Below are positions 12,025-22,140 of a stretch of DNA of 64,000 nt, piece after piece. The notes below the pieces were generated by a model that did not search any database, was not told the origin of the DNA, and was given only the letters and a program-made list of their open reading frames with translations. How positions within the stretch are numbered: the stretch's first letter is position 1; the number at the start of each line of letters is the position of its first letter. The stretch is taken from positions 97,081,705 to 97,145,704 of the forward strand of contig NC_087062.1 in the NCBI RefSeq assembly GCF_963678635.1, read 5' to 3'. The position numbers and the translations under genes are program-made. The stretch is from Symsagittifera roscoffensis. Taxonomy: Eukaryota; Xenacoelomorpha; Acoela; Convolutidae.

Positions 12025-12723
12025 GTGTTCTTTCTTCTTCTTCTTTCTTACGTCCTCCTGCTCTGTAACTGTTGTGTTGGACACAATAGGAAAGAGTCGA
12101 TGATCAACGATTTGATGCAAGCCCGTCCATCCATTGCCGAAACAAAGCTATATGAAATTGCCGAAGAATTCACTACATTTAAACAAGAGATAGATTCACT
12201 TAAGCAAAAGAAAGATGAAACCAGCAAAAAACCACAAAACAGAAACGAGCCTAAGCAACAAACCTTTAAAAAAAAATCAGAATCAAACTATAATGGAATC
12301 CGGATAAGAGGACTGCTTGAACTGGACCCAAAAAATTCAAGAGATAGACACGAACACGACTTGAAAGAGGTGAATAAAATGTTTGCGTTCTTAACAGTTG
12401 AAGCAAAAATCACAGATTTAAACCGTTTAGGAAAATATGAAGAAGGAAAAAAACCACGCACAGTAGTTGTAAGTGTATCATATGAATGGCAAAAACGACT
12501 GACACTAATGTCCATGGCAAAATTGAAAAACTACGACAAAACTCTTTTTGTGTCAAAAGAGCTCAGCCCAAGTGAATTTTTGATTGAGAACAAACTTCTT
12601 ATGAAAAGACGAACAATGATGGAAACTGGCGTATCAGCTGAAAATCTAAGGCCAAGTGACCTTGTCCTTTACCAATATGAAGAAGAAAGTGGAAATGGGA
12701 AAAAAGTCGAAGAAAGCAATTGA
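12025..12723 (+). CDS. LINE 2 ORF1: coiled coil plus RRM-like RNA-binding protein
   Basis: A 232-codon intact frame. The first ATG gives a hydrophobic run (residues 1-20) that may not be natural; the in-frame ATG near 12100 (MINDLMQ) would give a more typical start. Residues about 35-65 are a short coiled coil. A polar Lys/Gln-rich linker leads to an alpha-beta domain (residues about 90-200, from GIRIRGL through VVVSVSYEW to LFVSKELS) that resembles the RRM-like fold of LINE ORF1 chaperones. The likely role is binding element RNA. The 3' half of this frame (from 12284) is repeated nearly identically at 13984-14423. Confidence 0.55.
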   Translation: MFFLLLLSYVLLLCNCCVGHNRKESMINDLMQARPSIAETKLYEIAEEFTTFKQEIDSLKQKKDETSKKPQNRNEPKQQTFKKKSESNYNGIRIRGLLELDPKNSRDRHEHDLKEVNKMFAFLTVEAKITDLNRLGKYEEGKKPRTVVVSVSYEWQKRLTLMSMAKLKNYDKTLFVSKELSPSEFLIENKLLMKRRTMMETGVSAENLRPSDLVLYQYEEESGNGKKVEESN

Positions 12724-12774
12724 CTACCTACTGCTAAGTAATTAAAAAATTTTTGCTTAAAATTCAGAAGTATT

Positions 12775-13983
12775 TCAGACATCAACAAAAGAACAGCTCT
12801 ATCAAATGCCACTATACGAACAGACTACGTTATACTATGTCTCACAGACACATGGCTGGTAAAGGAAATACAAAACAAAGCTCTGCATTTGGCTGGTTTT
12901 AATATAATTTGCAAAGATAGAAAAAACTCCACTTTAAAAACCAATCACGGAGGTGTACTCATTGCCATAAAAGAAAATGGGCATTACAAAGAAATTGATG
13001 CTCAATTAGAAAAGGAAGAATACGTAGTATCCAAACTAACAGGTGAAAATGGGCATCATCAAATTCTCTGCTGTGTTTATAATCCCCCGAAAAACAGTAA
13101 TTACCAATGGAAACAACAAAACCTCATCAGTTTGTGCGAAAACTTAACAAAATTACAAATACAACACAATTGTACGCAGTGTCGATTACGGGAGATAGAA
13201 ATTTTGAATACACTAATTAGAAAATGATGCACTCAAAGGACGAATATGAAAATGCAGTGTTAAAAAAGCTCATTGAACTTGACTTTGAACAATTAATCGA
13301 CTCCAAAAAAAAGCAGCTTGAGGTTTCATTAACAAACAACCCTGGAGTGATACTCAACTGGCATACGGACCAAACAGCAACAAACGCATACAGTATTGAC
13401 AAAGTTTCATGCTCAGATCATTATGCTTACTCTGCAACAACTAACATGGAAGCCAGTATCAAAGAAATGAACAAAGGTGAAAGTCTGGCATTTAACAGAG
13501 TCAATTGGACGACAATAAATCAAGAAATAAAAGACAAACCGTTCATACCGTATTGTTATAGTAATGTAAAAGAGCTCCTGCGTCAGTGGTATGCATGGTT
13601 ATGGGACAAAATAAAGAACAATGTACCCAAGGTTACATCACACAGATCAACTCTCCCCCGGTGGGTGACACCAAGTACTTCTCACATGCTAAAAAGAGTA
13701 CAAACCTTAAAACGGCGTATTGATCGGCAAAACAAACCTACTTTAAGCCTTATTCTAAAACACAAAAAACTGGAAAAAAGTCTTCAAATTGCATTGACTG
13801 AAGATCAAGCAAATTATGAAGAAATAGTAACAAGCAGTAGACGATTCAGTGACCTACAAAAGTACTTGAACAAAATAAATAATTTCAGGAAATATCCCCA
13901 AAAAATGTTTTACAAGGAAAAATCCACTAGAGATGACACCCGAAAAGCTACATTTTTTAACGAATTCTTCATCAGTGTATATC
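12775..13983 (+). pseudogene. LINE 2 ORF2 N-terminal part: endonuclease and linker, frameshifted
   Basis: Endonuclease sequence starts near 12775 with TDTWL, then HGGVLIAI and CVYNPP. The frame shifts near 13175, after which another frame reads ITGDRNFEYTN, the place of the GD-N motif, followed by an in-frame TAG near 13220. The continuing frame (13224 onward) holds SDHY near 13415, the C-terminal catalytic histidine motif. A basic linker runs to 13983, where the duplication junction fuses it to a second copy of the ORF1 domain. Confidence 0.7.
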
Positions 13984-14423
13984 CAAACTATAATGGAATC
14001 CGGATAAGAGGACTGCTTGAACTGGACCCAAAAAATTCAAGAGATAGACACGAACACGACTTGAAAGAGGTGAATAAAATGTTTGCGTTCTTAACAGTTG
14101 AAGCAAAAATCACAGATTTAAACCGTTTAGGAAAATATGAAGAAGGAAAAAAACCACGCACAGTAGTTGTAAGTGTATCATATGAATGGCAAAAACGACT
14201 GACACTAATGTCCATGGCAAAATTGAAAAACTACGACAAAACTCTTTTTGTGTCAAAAGAGCTCAGCCCAAGTGAATTTTTGATTGAGAACAAACTTCTT
14301 ATGAAAAGACGAACAATGATAGAAACTGGCGTATCAGCTGAAAATCTAAGGCCAAGTGACCTTGTCCTTTACCAATATGAAGAAGAAAGTGGAAATGGGA
14401 AAAAAGTCGAAGAAAGCAATTGA
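13984..14423 (+). pseudogene. duplicated C-terminal fragment of LINE 2 ORF1, fused behind the ORF2 linker
   Basis: This is the second copy of the RRM-like part of ORF1. The duplication placed it in frame behind the ORF2 linker, so 13224-14423 reads as one 399-codon chimera (endonuclease C-terminus, linker, ORF1 domain) ending at the same TGA as ORF1. The chimera is a product of rearrangement and is unlikely to be a functional gene. Confidence 0.8.
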
Positions 14424-14545
14424 CTACCTACTGCTAAGTAATTAAAAAATTTTTGCTTAAAATTCAGAAGTATTTCAGACATCAACAAAAGAACAGCTCT
14501 ATCAAATGCCACTATACGAACAGACTACGTTATACTATGTCTCAC

Positions 14546-16281
14546 TTGACTTTGAACAATTAATCGACTCCAAAAAAAAGCAGCTTGAGGTTTCATTAAC
14601 AAACAACCCTGGAGTGATACTCAACTGGCATACGGACCAAACAGCAACAAACGCATACAGTATTGACAAAGTTTCATGCTCAGATCATTATGCTTACTCT
14701 GCAACAACTAACATGGAAGCCAGTATCAAAGAAATGAACAAAGGTGAAAGTCTGGCATTTAACAGAGTCAATTGGACGACAATAAATCAAGAAATAAAAG
14801 ACAAACCGTTCATACCGTATTGTTATAGTAATGTAAAAGAGCTCCTGCGTCAGTGGTATGCATGGTTATGGGACAAAATAAAGAACAATGTACCCAAGGT
14901 TACATCACACAGATCAACTCTCCCCCGGTGGGTGACACCAAGTACTTCTCACATGCTAAAAAGAGTACAAACCTTAAAACGGCGTATTGATCGGCAAAAC
15001 AAACCTACTTTAAGCCTTATTCTAAAACACAAAAAACTGGAAAAAAGTCTTCAAATTGCATTGACTGAAGATCAAGCAAATTATGAAGAAATAGTAACAA
15101 GCAGTAGACGATTCAATGACCTACAAAAGTACTTGAACAAAATAAATAATTTCAGGAAATATCCCCAAAAAATGTTTTACAAGGAAAAATCCACTAGAGA
15201 TGACACCCGAAAAGCTACATTTTTTAACGAATTCTTCATCAGTGTATATCCAAAGGAATCAAATCCTAACCCTCTCGCACGAAAAACAAACTGTTCTACT
15301 CCAGGAGAGATCTGTACACAAATACATTTTGAAGAAACCAAAATCGAATTCATTCCCAAAAATCTATTAACAAATAAAGCATCAGATTTTGATGGTATCG
15401 GTAATATAATCTTGAAAATTCTTTCTGAAACTCTGTCAAAATCGCTCTATCTTCTCTTCCGCACATTCCTAAACCAGCGGCTCTTCGCGACCTACTGGAA
15501 AACAAGTCAAGTGACCCCAATTTTTAAAGAAAAGAACAAGGCGTCAGTTGAGTGCAATCGCCCGATTAGCCTTTTATGCTCCGCCTCGAAGGTCTTCGAA
15601 AAAATTATCTCTGATAATATATACCCCAAAGTTCAACCTTTCTTGAAAAACGCACAATACGGCTTCCGACAAAAAAGGTCAGCAGTACTACAAATGGTAC
15701 AATTTTTGAGCAAAGTATATGAACTCTACGATGACAAAAAAGTTCAAACACTATCAGTTCTTTATCTAGATTTTTCTAAAGCCTTTGATAAAGTTCCTCA
15801 TAGTAACCTAATCACTAAACTACTGAATAAAGGTCAAGGCATTCAAATATAAGACATAATACAAGACTATCTAACAGATAGAATGCAATTTGTGAAAATC
15901 AATAAAAGTTCATCAACTCTGAAAGAAGTAACTAGCGGTGTACCACAGGGCTCAATTCTTGGCCATTTACTTTTTATCATACTCATTATCAACTTTCCCA
16001 AATGCATTGAGAAATCCGATTGTTTTGGCTAATGTGACGATATGAAGATCTTGTCTACTGAAGAAATTCATCTGCGAAAATACACGACAAATGTTGTAAA
16101 ATGGTGCGAAGAAAATAAAAAGTCGCTGAACGAAGATAAATGTAATCTGTTAAACCTCAAAGGGAAAATGGAAGTTACACTATTTAATACAAATATTGAT
16201 ACCGCAAAGACCCGGTATTTAAAAGACTTAGGTATTTTAATGAGTGACAACCTTTCGTGGTCAGTAAACTACTCTCTCTAG
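14546..16281 (+). pseudogene. LINE 2 ORF2 C-terminal part: linker and reverse transcriptase, broken
   Basis: After the deletion the linker repeats (14546-15254) and RT follows without a frame break: an N-terminal RT region from about 15330, TPIFK near 15520, RPISLL near 15560, and LYLDFSKAFDKVPH near 15770. A stop at 15850 interrupts, after which the same protein continues with SGVPQGSILG near 15935. The catalytic YADD box is degraded to a G-stop-CDD pattern near 16028-16040. The palm and thumb remnant ends at 16281. Upstream, the second unit has lost its endonuclease core. Confidence 0.75.
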
Positions 16282-16699
16282 GTAAACTATTTTCTACTAC
16301 TACTCTCTAGGTCATAGTGCTATTTAGCATTGGTCGTTCTTTCCGAGAGTATTTTTTAAACAACATCCAAACAAACCCAGTAGCGCTGAGCTAGGTTTTA
16401 AACTGGTTTTTACCTGAATGAGGAACCAGTGAATTGTGTACAGAGAGTAGTGCAGAGTAATTCTTAGAAGTTGTACATAGAAATGTAAAGGATTTCAAAA
16501 TGAAAAATGATTTTTTATTTCAAATCAAATTATTGCTTTTCTTTTGTATCTTTCCTTTTTATAGTACTGTTTCATAATTTCAGAGCCAGATTGGTTTACA
16601 TAGTAGCCGCTAGTTTGCTACACCATAGTTTAAAGGATCTGGAATCGGAAGATAGTAGGGTCTAATCAACAATCGCGACGACTATTTCAGGACTCTCTC
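16282..16699. other. non-coding stretch between LINE 2 and the Penelope-like element
   Basis: AT-rich sequence with an imperfect local repeat of TACTCTCTAGGT near 16270-16310. No ORF, RNA gene or boundary signal is supported. Confidence 0.4.
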
Positions 16700-17021
16700 T
16701 CAATCCGAACACAAACAAAAGCGAGAAAAACTTGCAATTTCTACTAGATAAGGGTCCGCTGCATTCAAGAAAAGACTGTGTTGTGGCACGATGTCATAAT
16801 TTCAATAAGCAGCTACAGATCAATCAACTATCGACCCCCAGCCCACAAGATAATTCAAACTAACTAGAGACGAGAAGTACATGAATCAGGGCGATAGTGC
16901 ATTGTTGGAGGAAGGGCCTGCCCGACATCGAGGAAGCGCTGAGTCGAACAGGCGCTTTGGTCAATTCCCGTGACCAGGAACCTCCTTTCGGAAAAAAAAG
17001 AGAAAACACGAGTCATAGTGG

Positions 17022-17330
17022 GTGAGAAAGTCGTTAGAGCTTCAACAAGATAGCGCCCTGGAATTGCAGTCGCTCAGGCTGGTAGTAAAGAATCAAGACA
17101 ATCTACCAGGACTGAGTGGCAAGATACGTTTAGCCAAAAACAGACCCTCACAGACAAGGAGGAAGACTCTGGCGAAACGGAAGAAGAGGGATCAAGCTGA
17201 TGGTACTTCATCAAACTGTTTTTGGTTGTTTTGTTTGGTATTTGATTTGTTCCTGGTGATGTTCATTCCTGGTGGCCTGCAAGGTAATGATTTAACAATT
17301 CTCCCCCATTATTTTTACGAAGAATACTAA
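17022..17330 (+). pseudogene. possible N-terminal coding remnant upstream of the Penelope RT
   Basis: A 102-codon frame, polar and basic in its first 65 residues (RLAKNRPSQTRRKTLAKRKK) and hydrophobic after that. The basic stretch may be coding remnant of the element, but the match to any family is weak. More Penelope-like protein traces follow in shifting frames between 17400 and 17870, with several stops. Confidence 0.3.
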
Positions 17331-18170
17331 GGAAAAATAGTTCGTGAAAACCAGTGCGAGAGTATCTTGAATTGTATCTTAAGCTAAAAGATTTTTTTCG
17401 TGGGCTTAAATTTCTGAGGAAATGCTTGCAAAACAATATAATACCGGTTTTTTTGCAATTCCGGGTGCCAAAAATTGCTTTTTTTTGGATCAAGCGGTTC
17501 ATTGTTTTCAGCTAAAAGTACTCAGGACTGAAATAAAAAAAGCTAGAATTGACAGGAAGAACATTTGTGACAAGTTGGGGAAAACGAGAGTGGTAGTGCA
17601 GCAGGGGGTCGATGGAAAATTTTGGCCGTCAGCTTTGCACTTGATTATAAATGTGAACCGCAAAAATTTAAGCGCATAAAACCCACAAAAACAAAAATAA
17701 AAAATTCTCAGGAAGAGAAGATGAACCGTTAGGAAAAGAGGGTGATAGGTCAGTATTATTTTCAGAGGGCTTTGGTTTGCTGAGGTGGTTGCAAGAAATT
17801 TTATCCCTGGGATCCAAACACTCGTTCTGTGAGATTGAAGCGGCGACTAAACCTATGTAAATCGAGTGAAACAGACACCACCTGATGATAGAAGGGAGGA
17901 AAAATTTAGAAATTATCTCAAAAACAACGATATTTTAGCAGAGCCATTTGATAAAGGGGCTGAGTTTTGTATCATGAAAATAACCAATACGAAGCTAAAC
18001 TGCTAGAACTTTTACAGTCAGACCAAATTAAAGCAATGAATAACACTGATGATTTGGTGGTGCTAAAATTTGAGAAAAACATTAACAAAGAGTTGTTGAG
18101 TCTGAAAAAGAGCAATGTAAAAAATTAACATCTATAAACTAAATTGAGGTTAACAGGCAGTCAACCGGCT

Positions 18171-19260
18171 CAATTGTACGGCTTAGCAAAATTACACAAG
18201 AAAGACATACCACTCCGCCATGTTCTATCTCTGCCTAGAAGTTCATCTCAGAACGTGAATAAAAAATTGGCCAAATTTTCGACAAAATTGAGGGAGCGAA
18301 CATAGAGAGAGACACGCAAGAAGCACGAGAAATTATTGAGAAGGTTAAATTAGACTCTGATGGGAACACAATTCTTTTGAATGTTAAGAGTTTGTACACT
18401 GATGTTCCACTCAAAGATGCTATCGGCACTGCACTCAGGAAACTTTATGAGCAGGAGAAACCTCCAGAAATTGCTTTCAATGATGTGCAGAGATTGCTAA
18501 ACCTTGCTGTAGGTCAAGTACACTTTAATTGCAATGATATGTGGTATACACAGAAGGATGGTTTGGCAAAAACGCCTTTCATGCAGTCATACTGGCAAAT
18601 TAGTGGATTAAAGAGTTCGAAAATGTATTGAGGAAAGAGATTCGCAAAAGTTGCAAGCCAATTGAAGATCTAAATGGTATCTGTCCAAAATGTAGGAAAA
18701 AAGTTACGTATAGACAGAATGGTGTTGAATGTGAAAACTGACTCTATTGGTTCCATCAAAAATTGAGATAAGCCTCCAGAAATGAAATACAAAAATTTAG
18801 GTTGGTTATATAGGAAAAATTTGTTTTGCTGGGCATGGTGAGAGTTAAGAGGAAAAAACCAATACTCAGAGGAAATAAAACTCTTCCTGAGATATGCAGA
18901 TGATATCGTGAGATTTGTGAAAAGAAATCCAGAAAAATTGTTAAATGCTGCCAATCAATTACATCCTAACCTATAGTTTACGTTAGAAAAAGCCTAACGA
19001 GAAAGGCATCTTAACCTTTCTTGACTTAAAGTTTAACGTGGACACACGTAAAAACGTAATCTGTGAATGGTATCAAAAATCCACTGATACAGGGACAATT
19101 CTTAATTTTAGGAGCTGTTCTCCACTCCATTATAAGAAGAACAGAATAGAAGGTGCAGTTCATCGAATTTTTGGAAGCAAATCAAATTGGAGTAATTTCG
19201 ATGAGGTCATGATGGTGAATAGAAAACAATGAATGAACAACCAAACCCAGAATTTTGGAC
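18171..19260 (+). pseudogene. Penelope-like reverse transcriptase remnant
   Basis: Translation from 18171 reads LYGLAKLHKK and PLRHVLSLP, a signature of Penelope-like RTs. The 18377-18631 frame holds NVKSLYTDVPLKDAI with PPEI and the WYTQKDGLA motif. The catalytic YADD lies at 18893-18904 (RYADDIV). Downstream, 19040-19232 reads ILNFRSCSPLHYKKNRIEG and VHRIFGSK, typical of the region after the RT in this class. Frameshifts near 18250, 18600 and 18750-18840 and stops near 18970 and 19232 break it into pieces. Confidence 0.75.
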
Positions 19261-19544
19261 TGATAAAAATTGTTTTGAGGACCCTTGACAGACTCATCAA
19301 AGGAAAAGTCGGCAAGATCCTCGGTAAGGACTTATATCAAGTGAGTATGGACCCAGGCACACCACCCATGATGCTGGTGAGGTAACGAGGTAATGAAAGT
19401 CTTGTATTTGCAAATAGGGTGCGAACATAAATAAGGCACCACTTGTTTTCAACACCAGAAAGCTGAAAACCTGCCTACCATCCGAAAAGTCTCTTTTTTT
19501 GCGGTGACTTACAGGGGTGGCTTACATGATTTCATTTTGAGGTT

Positions 19545-19650
19545 TTAACTCGACCTATGTTGGCCAATCGGTTCAACATCTAACCACTAGAAATGACGAA
19601 CACCGAAAAGAGGACTCACGCGTAGAACAACATCTAAAGCAGTGTGGATT
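19545..19650 (+). pseudogene. GIY-YIG-type endonuclease remnant of the Penelope-like element
   Basis: The frame reads STYVGQSVQHLTTR followed by DEH and VEQHLKQCG. This matches the second half of the GIY-YIG module (Y-V-G, then the conserved Arg and His region) that most Penelope-like elements carry after the RT. The first GIY half is not evident. The fragment is about 35 residues long and bounded by frame breaks. Confidence 0.6.
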
Positions 19651-19870
19651 GTGGATATGAGCGCACGAGCGCAGGAATGTCATGGGAGGATAAGGATATA
19701 GACTAAGCTAACACCAACGTCAAGCTACTGACATTAGAAGCACTTCACATCTGGAAGGAGAGACCTAGAACAAACATGCGCGATGAGTTCAAGAGCAGGG
19801 AACTGATCCTTAAGTTAAAGTTCCGAAAACGAATTTTTGGCTCTCTAAAAACAAATAAATTTCGAAAAAA

Positions 19871-21560
19871 AATTGATTTGTTTTGAAATGTGAAAATGAG
19901 ACATATCGAAATAAAAGTTTAAATTTAGTGTACTTGAAGGATAAAACTAGGAGAATGTTTCAGAAACTTAAGTCTGATGATAAAATCGTGATGTAATTTT
20001 GGCGCGAATTTCAAATTTGCAAACTTCTGATTGGTTGATTTTTTTCATTATTTTGTATAGCCAATGTCTTAAGAGATTTTTGTGATCGTTGGTCATTTCT
20101 AAACATTTCAATACGTTTAAGACCGATGATGCACAAAAGTGTGAAAACGTTTGTAATTTAAATTTTTAAATACCTCCTTATCATTGAAGATCTCGGACAT
20201 TTTGGGACTGGGATGAAAAAAAAACAAATGATCTTATAGATAAATAACTCCATTTCAGTTATTTTCATTGAGCACGCCATTATTATTTTGATTAGGACTT
20301 CGATGTTTTGAGTTGTTTTCAACTTTTTTGCTTCATTCATTTCAAATTGATTATTTTGTTTTATCCTTACTCATGTGATTTTGTTAATAAAAAGACGTGA
20401 TATGTTTGCTGTCTGTGCCTAATTGTAGAGAGCTTTTCAAAGGAATCAGGTAAGTCTCGTGTATGGTGAAAGGAATTCCTTCCTGGCCCCGGGACTCTGC
20501 TGGTGCGTCGCTGGTTTTCTGATATCGGGTGGTTTTGTTCCGGGCCTGCACATTTCAATTTTATTTTTTTTCTTCGAATTACTGTGTAATTAATTTTTCC
20601 TTCGTGCATTTAAAAATTCAACCCTATTATGGGTTAGTTCAGTCACTCAGGTGGTAACAAACCATGATGTCGTTTTATTTAGTTTGTAGAGTGGGTGTAT
20701 TAAGGTTGTCGTTTGTCAGCTTTACCACGATTTTGAGTTCCAACTCTATTTCAGCTGTTTCTGTTGGCTCCGACCAATTGAGATAGAATAGCACCATAGA
20801 TAGTGTCTCTGGGTACTTGAACCATTGGTAACAAATGTAACTCAAATATAACATACGCAAACGACTGTTACAGAGATTTTATTATTGTATTAGAATACGA
20901 AACAAGATGACCCAGAGGCTCCACACACACCAGTGAAAAAATTAAATCCAATAAAGACGCGTACTTTTTATAAGATTGAAATCTAGCCAGCGACTATAAG
21001 ACTATAAGATAGTGCTTTTAAAATCTTAAACACGAACTAAAATAACCTTTTGTGGAAAGCACAAAAAGTTAGCTAGTTTTTCTACACTTACCACAAGCAC
21101 GCACTACAAAAGTACAATCAAAGAGCAATTTCGAAGTTTATGTGAAACTTTTTGAAAAAAAAAAAATTTAAAAGACGAGCTTGTAAAGGTTAGGTATCCC
21201 AATGAGCAAACTTTGTCACAAAATAATTCTAAAGGAAAAATGCTTGAACTGGAAAAAAACTAAAGAAGATATATGACAAACTGAATACACATTTTGGTTT
21301 TTACTTCCTAAAAACTGCTTAATCATAATGCAACTCCTTCGGTTTCTTTGCAAACAAATCCTTGTTTTTTAAAAAAATGGTTTTTGGAGCGGAGCGAGCA
21401 AATTTCAAAAAATCACAGTGTAAGGTACAACCTGTATAAACGAATGGTAATCAACTTTCGCAATCAGTTCGAGCGTTAGCCAAAATTGCCTCAGGTGATG
21501 TTGCCGCTCGCCTGCCAATTTCGCCCGAAATTGTAATCTCAACAAGACTAACGAAAGCTA
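19871..21560. other. long stretch without recognised genes
   Basis: AT-rich sequence with short ORFs only. A locally more GC-rich patch at 20400-20560 carries a good splice-donor-like sequence (CAGGTAAGT near 20448), which could mark an untranslated exon, but no matching coding signal was found. Two TGATGA sequences at 19975 and 20124 are discussed in the findings. Confidence 0.4.
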
Positions 21561-21570
21561 CCTCAAACAA

Positions 21571-22140
21571 AGTTTCTGGCTTAGAGCACAAGGATGGAAA
21601 ATAAAATGATTCACCAAAAATCTGGTTCAATTCAGCAAAACTTGAAGTAGATTCGGAAAATGAAGAGCAGTTGTCGATAAAGACCAGCCAATTCTCGATA
21701 AATACCAGCCCATTCTCGATAAAGACCAGCCCATTCTCGATTTCAACCATAGACTTTTTCAAAAACTTGCATATGTTTTTGAAACTAGAAGTCCTGATAG
21801 AAGACTGCGCAATGATAGTAAAATACTCTATGCTTTTAAAGAATAAATTCAGATTAAAATGGTTCAGCGAAATCCTTTGAAAAAGTCTATGGTTGAAATT
21901 GATAAAAAATTCGCCAATTATTGCTATTGGACTCCGCGTATCTTCGCAATTTAGTGGAAAACATAGATGCGGTTATAGAAAAATTTGATCAAAGAAGGAT
22001 GGTATGGGCCCATGGTGTCTGAAAAAGTAGGGACACATTTGAATACCCTTAAATGCCAGTGTTGCAAATTTCTGGTTCGTAGTCCCGGAACAGAGTGGGC
22101 CGAGGCGGAAGAGTACAAAATAGACAAACCTAAATAGTTA
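21571..22140 (+). repeat. dispersed repeat, copy 1
   Basis: Diverged but clearly related, in the same orientation, to 24475-25050. Shared anchors include AGTAGATTCGGAAAA, ACCAGCCCATTCTCGAT, CTATTGGACTCCGC, ATCAAAGAAGG or ACCAAAGAAGG, and GGAACAGAGTG. Part of it has coding flavour: near 22045-22135 one frame reads GTEWAEAEEYKIDKPK before a stop. It could be an unknown transposon or a duplicated gene remnant. Confidence 0.7.
21680..21741 (+). repeat. short tandem array, about 21-24 bases per unit
   Basis: Three units of a sequence like GACCAGCCCATTCTCGATAAA. In copy 2 of the dispersed repeat the motif is present once (near 24583), so the array grew within copy 1. Confidence 0.8.

Larger units (their letters stand above)
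12284..15254 (+). repeat. tandem duplication inside LINE 2 with a deletion in the second unit
   Basis: Unit 1 is 12284-13983 (1,700 bases). Unit 2 is 13984-15254 (1,271 bases) and lacks the bases matching 12846-13278. By eye the shared parts differ at only two places (12621 G against 14321 A; 13849 G against 15116 A). The junctions show short homology: CAAA at the unit border and AC at the deletion. The near identity means the event is recent compared with the decay of the element, or that the assembly created it. Confidence 0.9.
12025..16281 (+). mobile_element. LINE 2: APE-type non-LTR retrotransposon with internal tandem duplication
   Basis: Plus-strand pieces are ORF1 (12025-12723), endonuclease (12775-13480), a linker, and reverse transcriptase (about 15330-16281). 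A 1,700-base block is followed by a shortened copy of itself (12284-15254), so the ORF1 C-terminus and the linker occur twice. The RT has a stop at 15850 and lost its YADD box. The element differs in sequence from LINE 1, and its ORF1 lacks the esterase. Clade assignment beyond APE-type is not attempted. Confidence 0.75.
16700..19870 (+). mobile_element. Penelope-like retroelement, heavily decayed
   Basis: A series of short plus-strand frames follows the order of Penelope-like proteins: an N-terminal region (about 17400-17870, including ILSLGSKHS near 17800), the RT core (18171-18990), a post-RT region (19040-19260) and a GIY-YIG-type segment (about 19545-19650). Most frames are shorter than 90 codons and shift repeatedly. 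Both edges are approximate: no terminal repeats were identified. Confidence 0.7.

Noticed and set aside
20100-20155. A definite hammerhead ribozyme
   Set aside because: The core has a C in place of the conserved U, and the flanking ACGTTT and AAACGT pair with each other, which does not fit the three-stem arrangement. Kept only as a low-interest finding.
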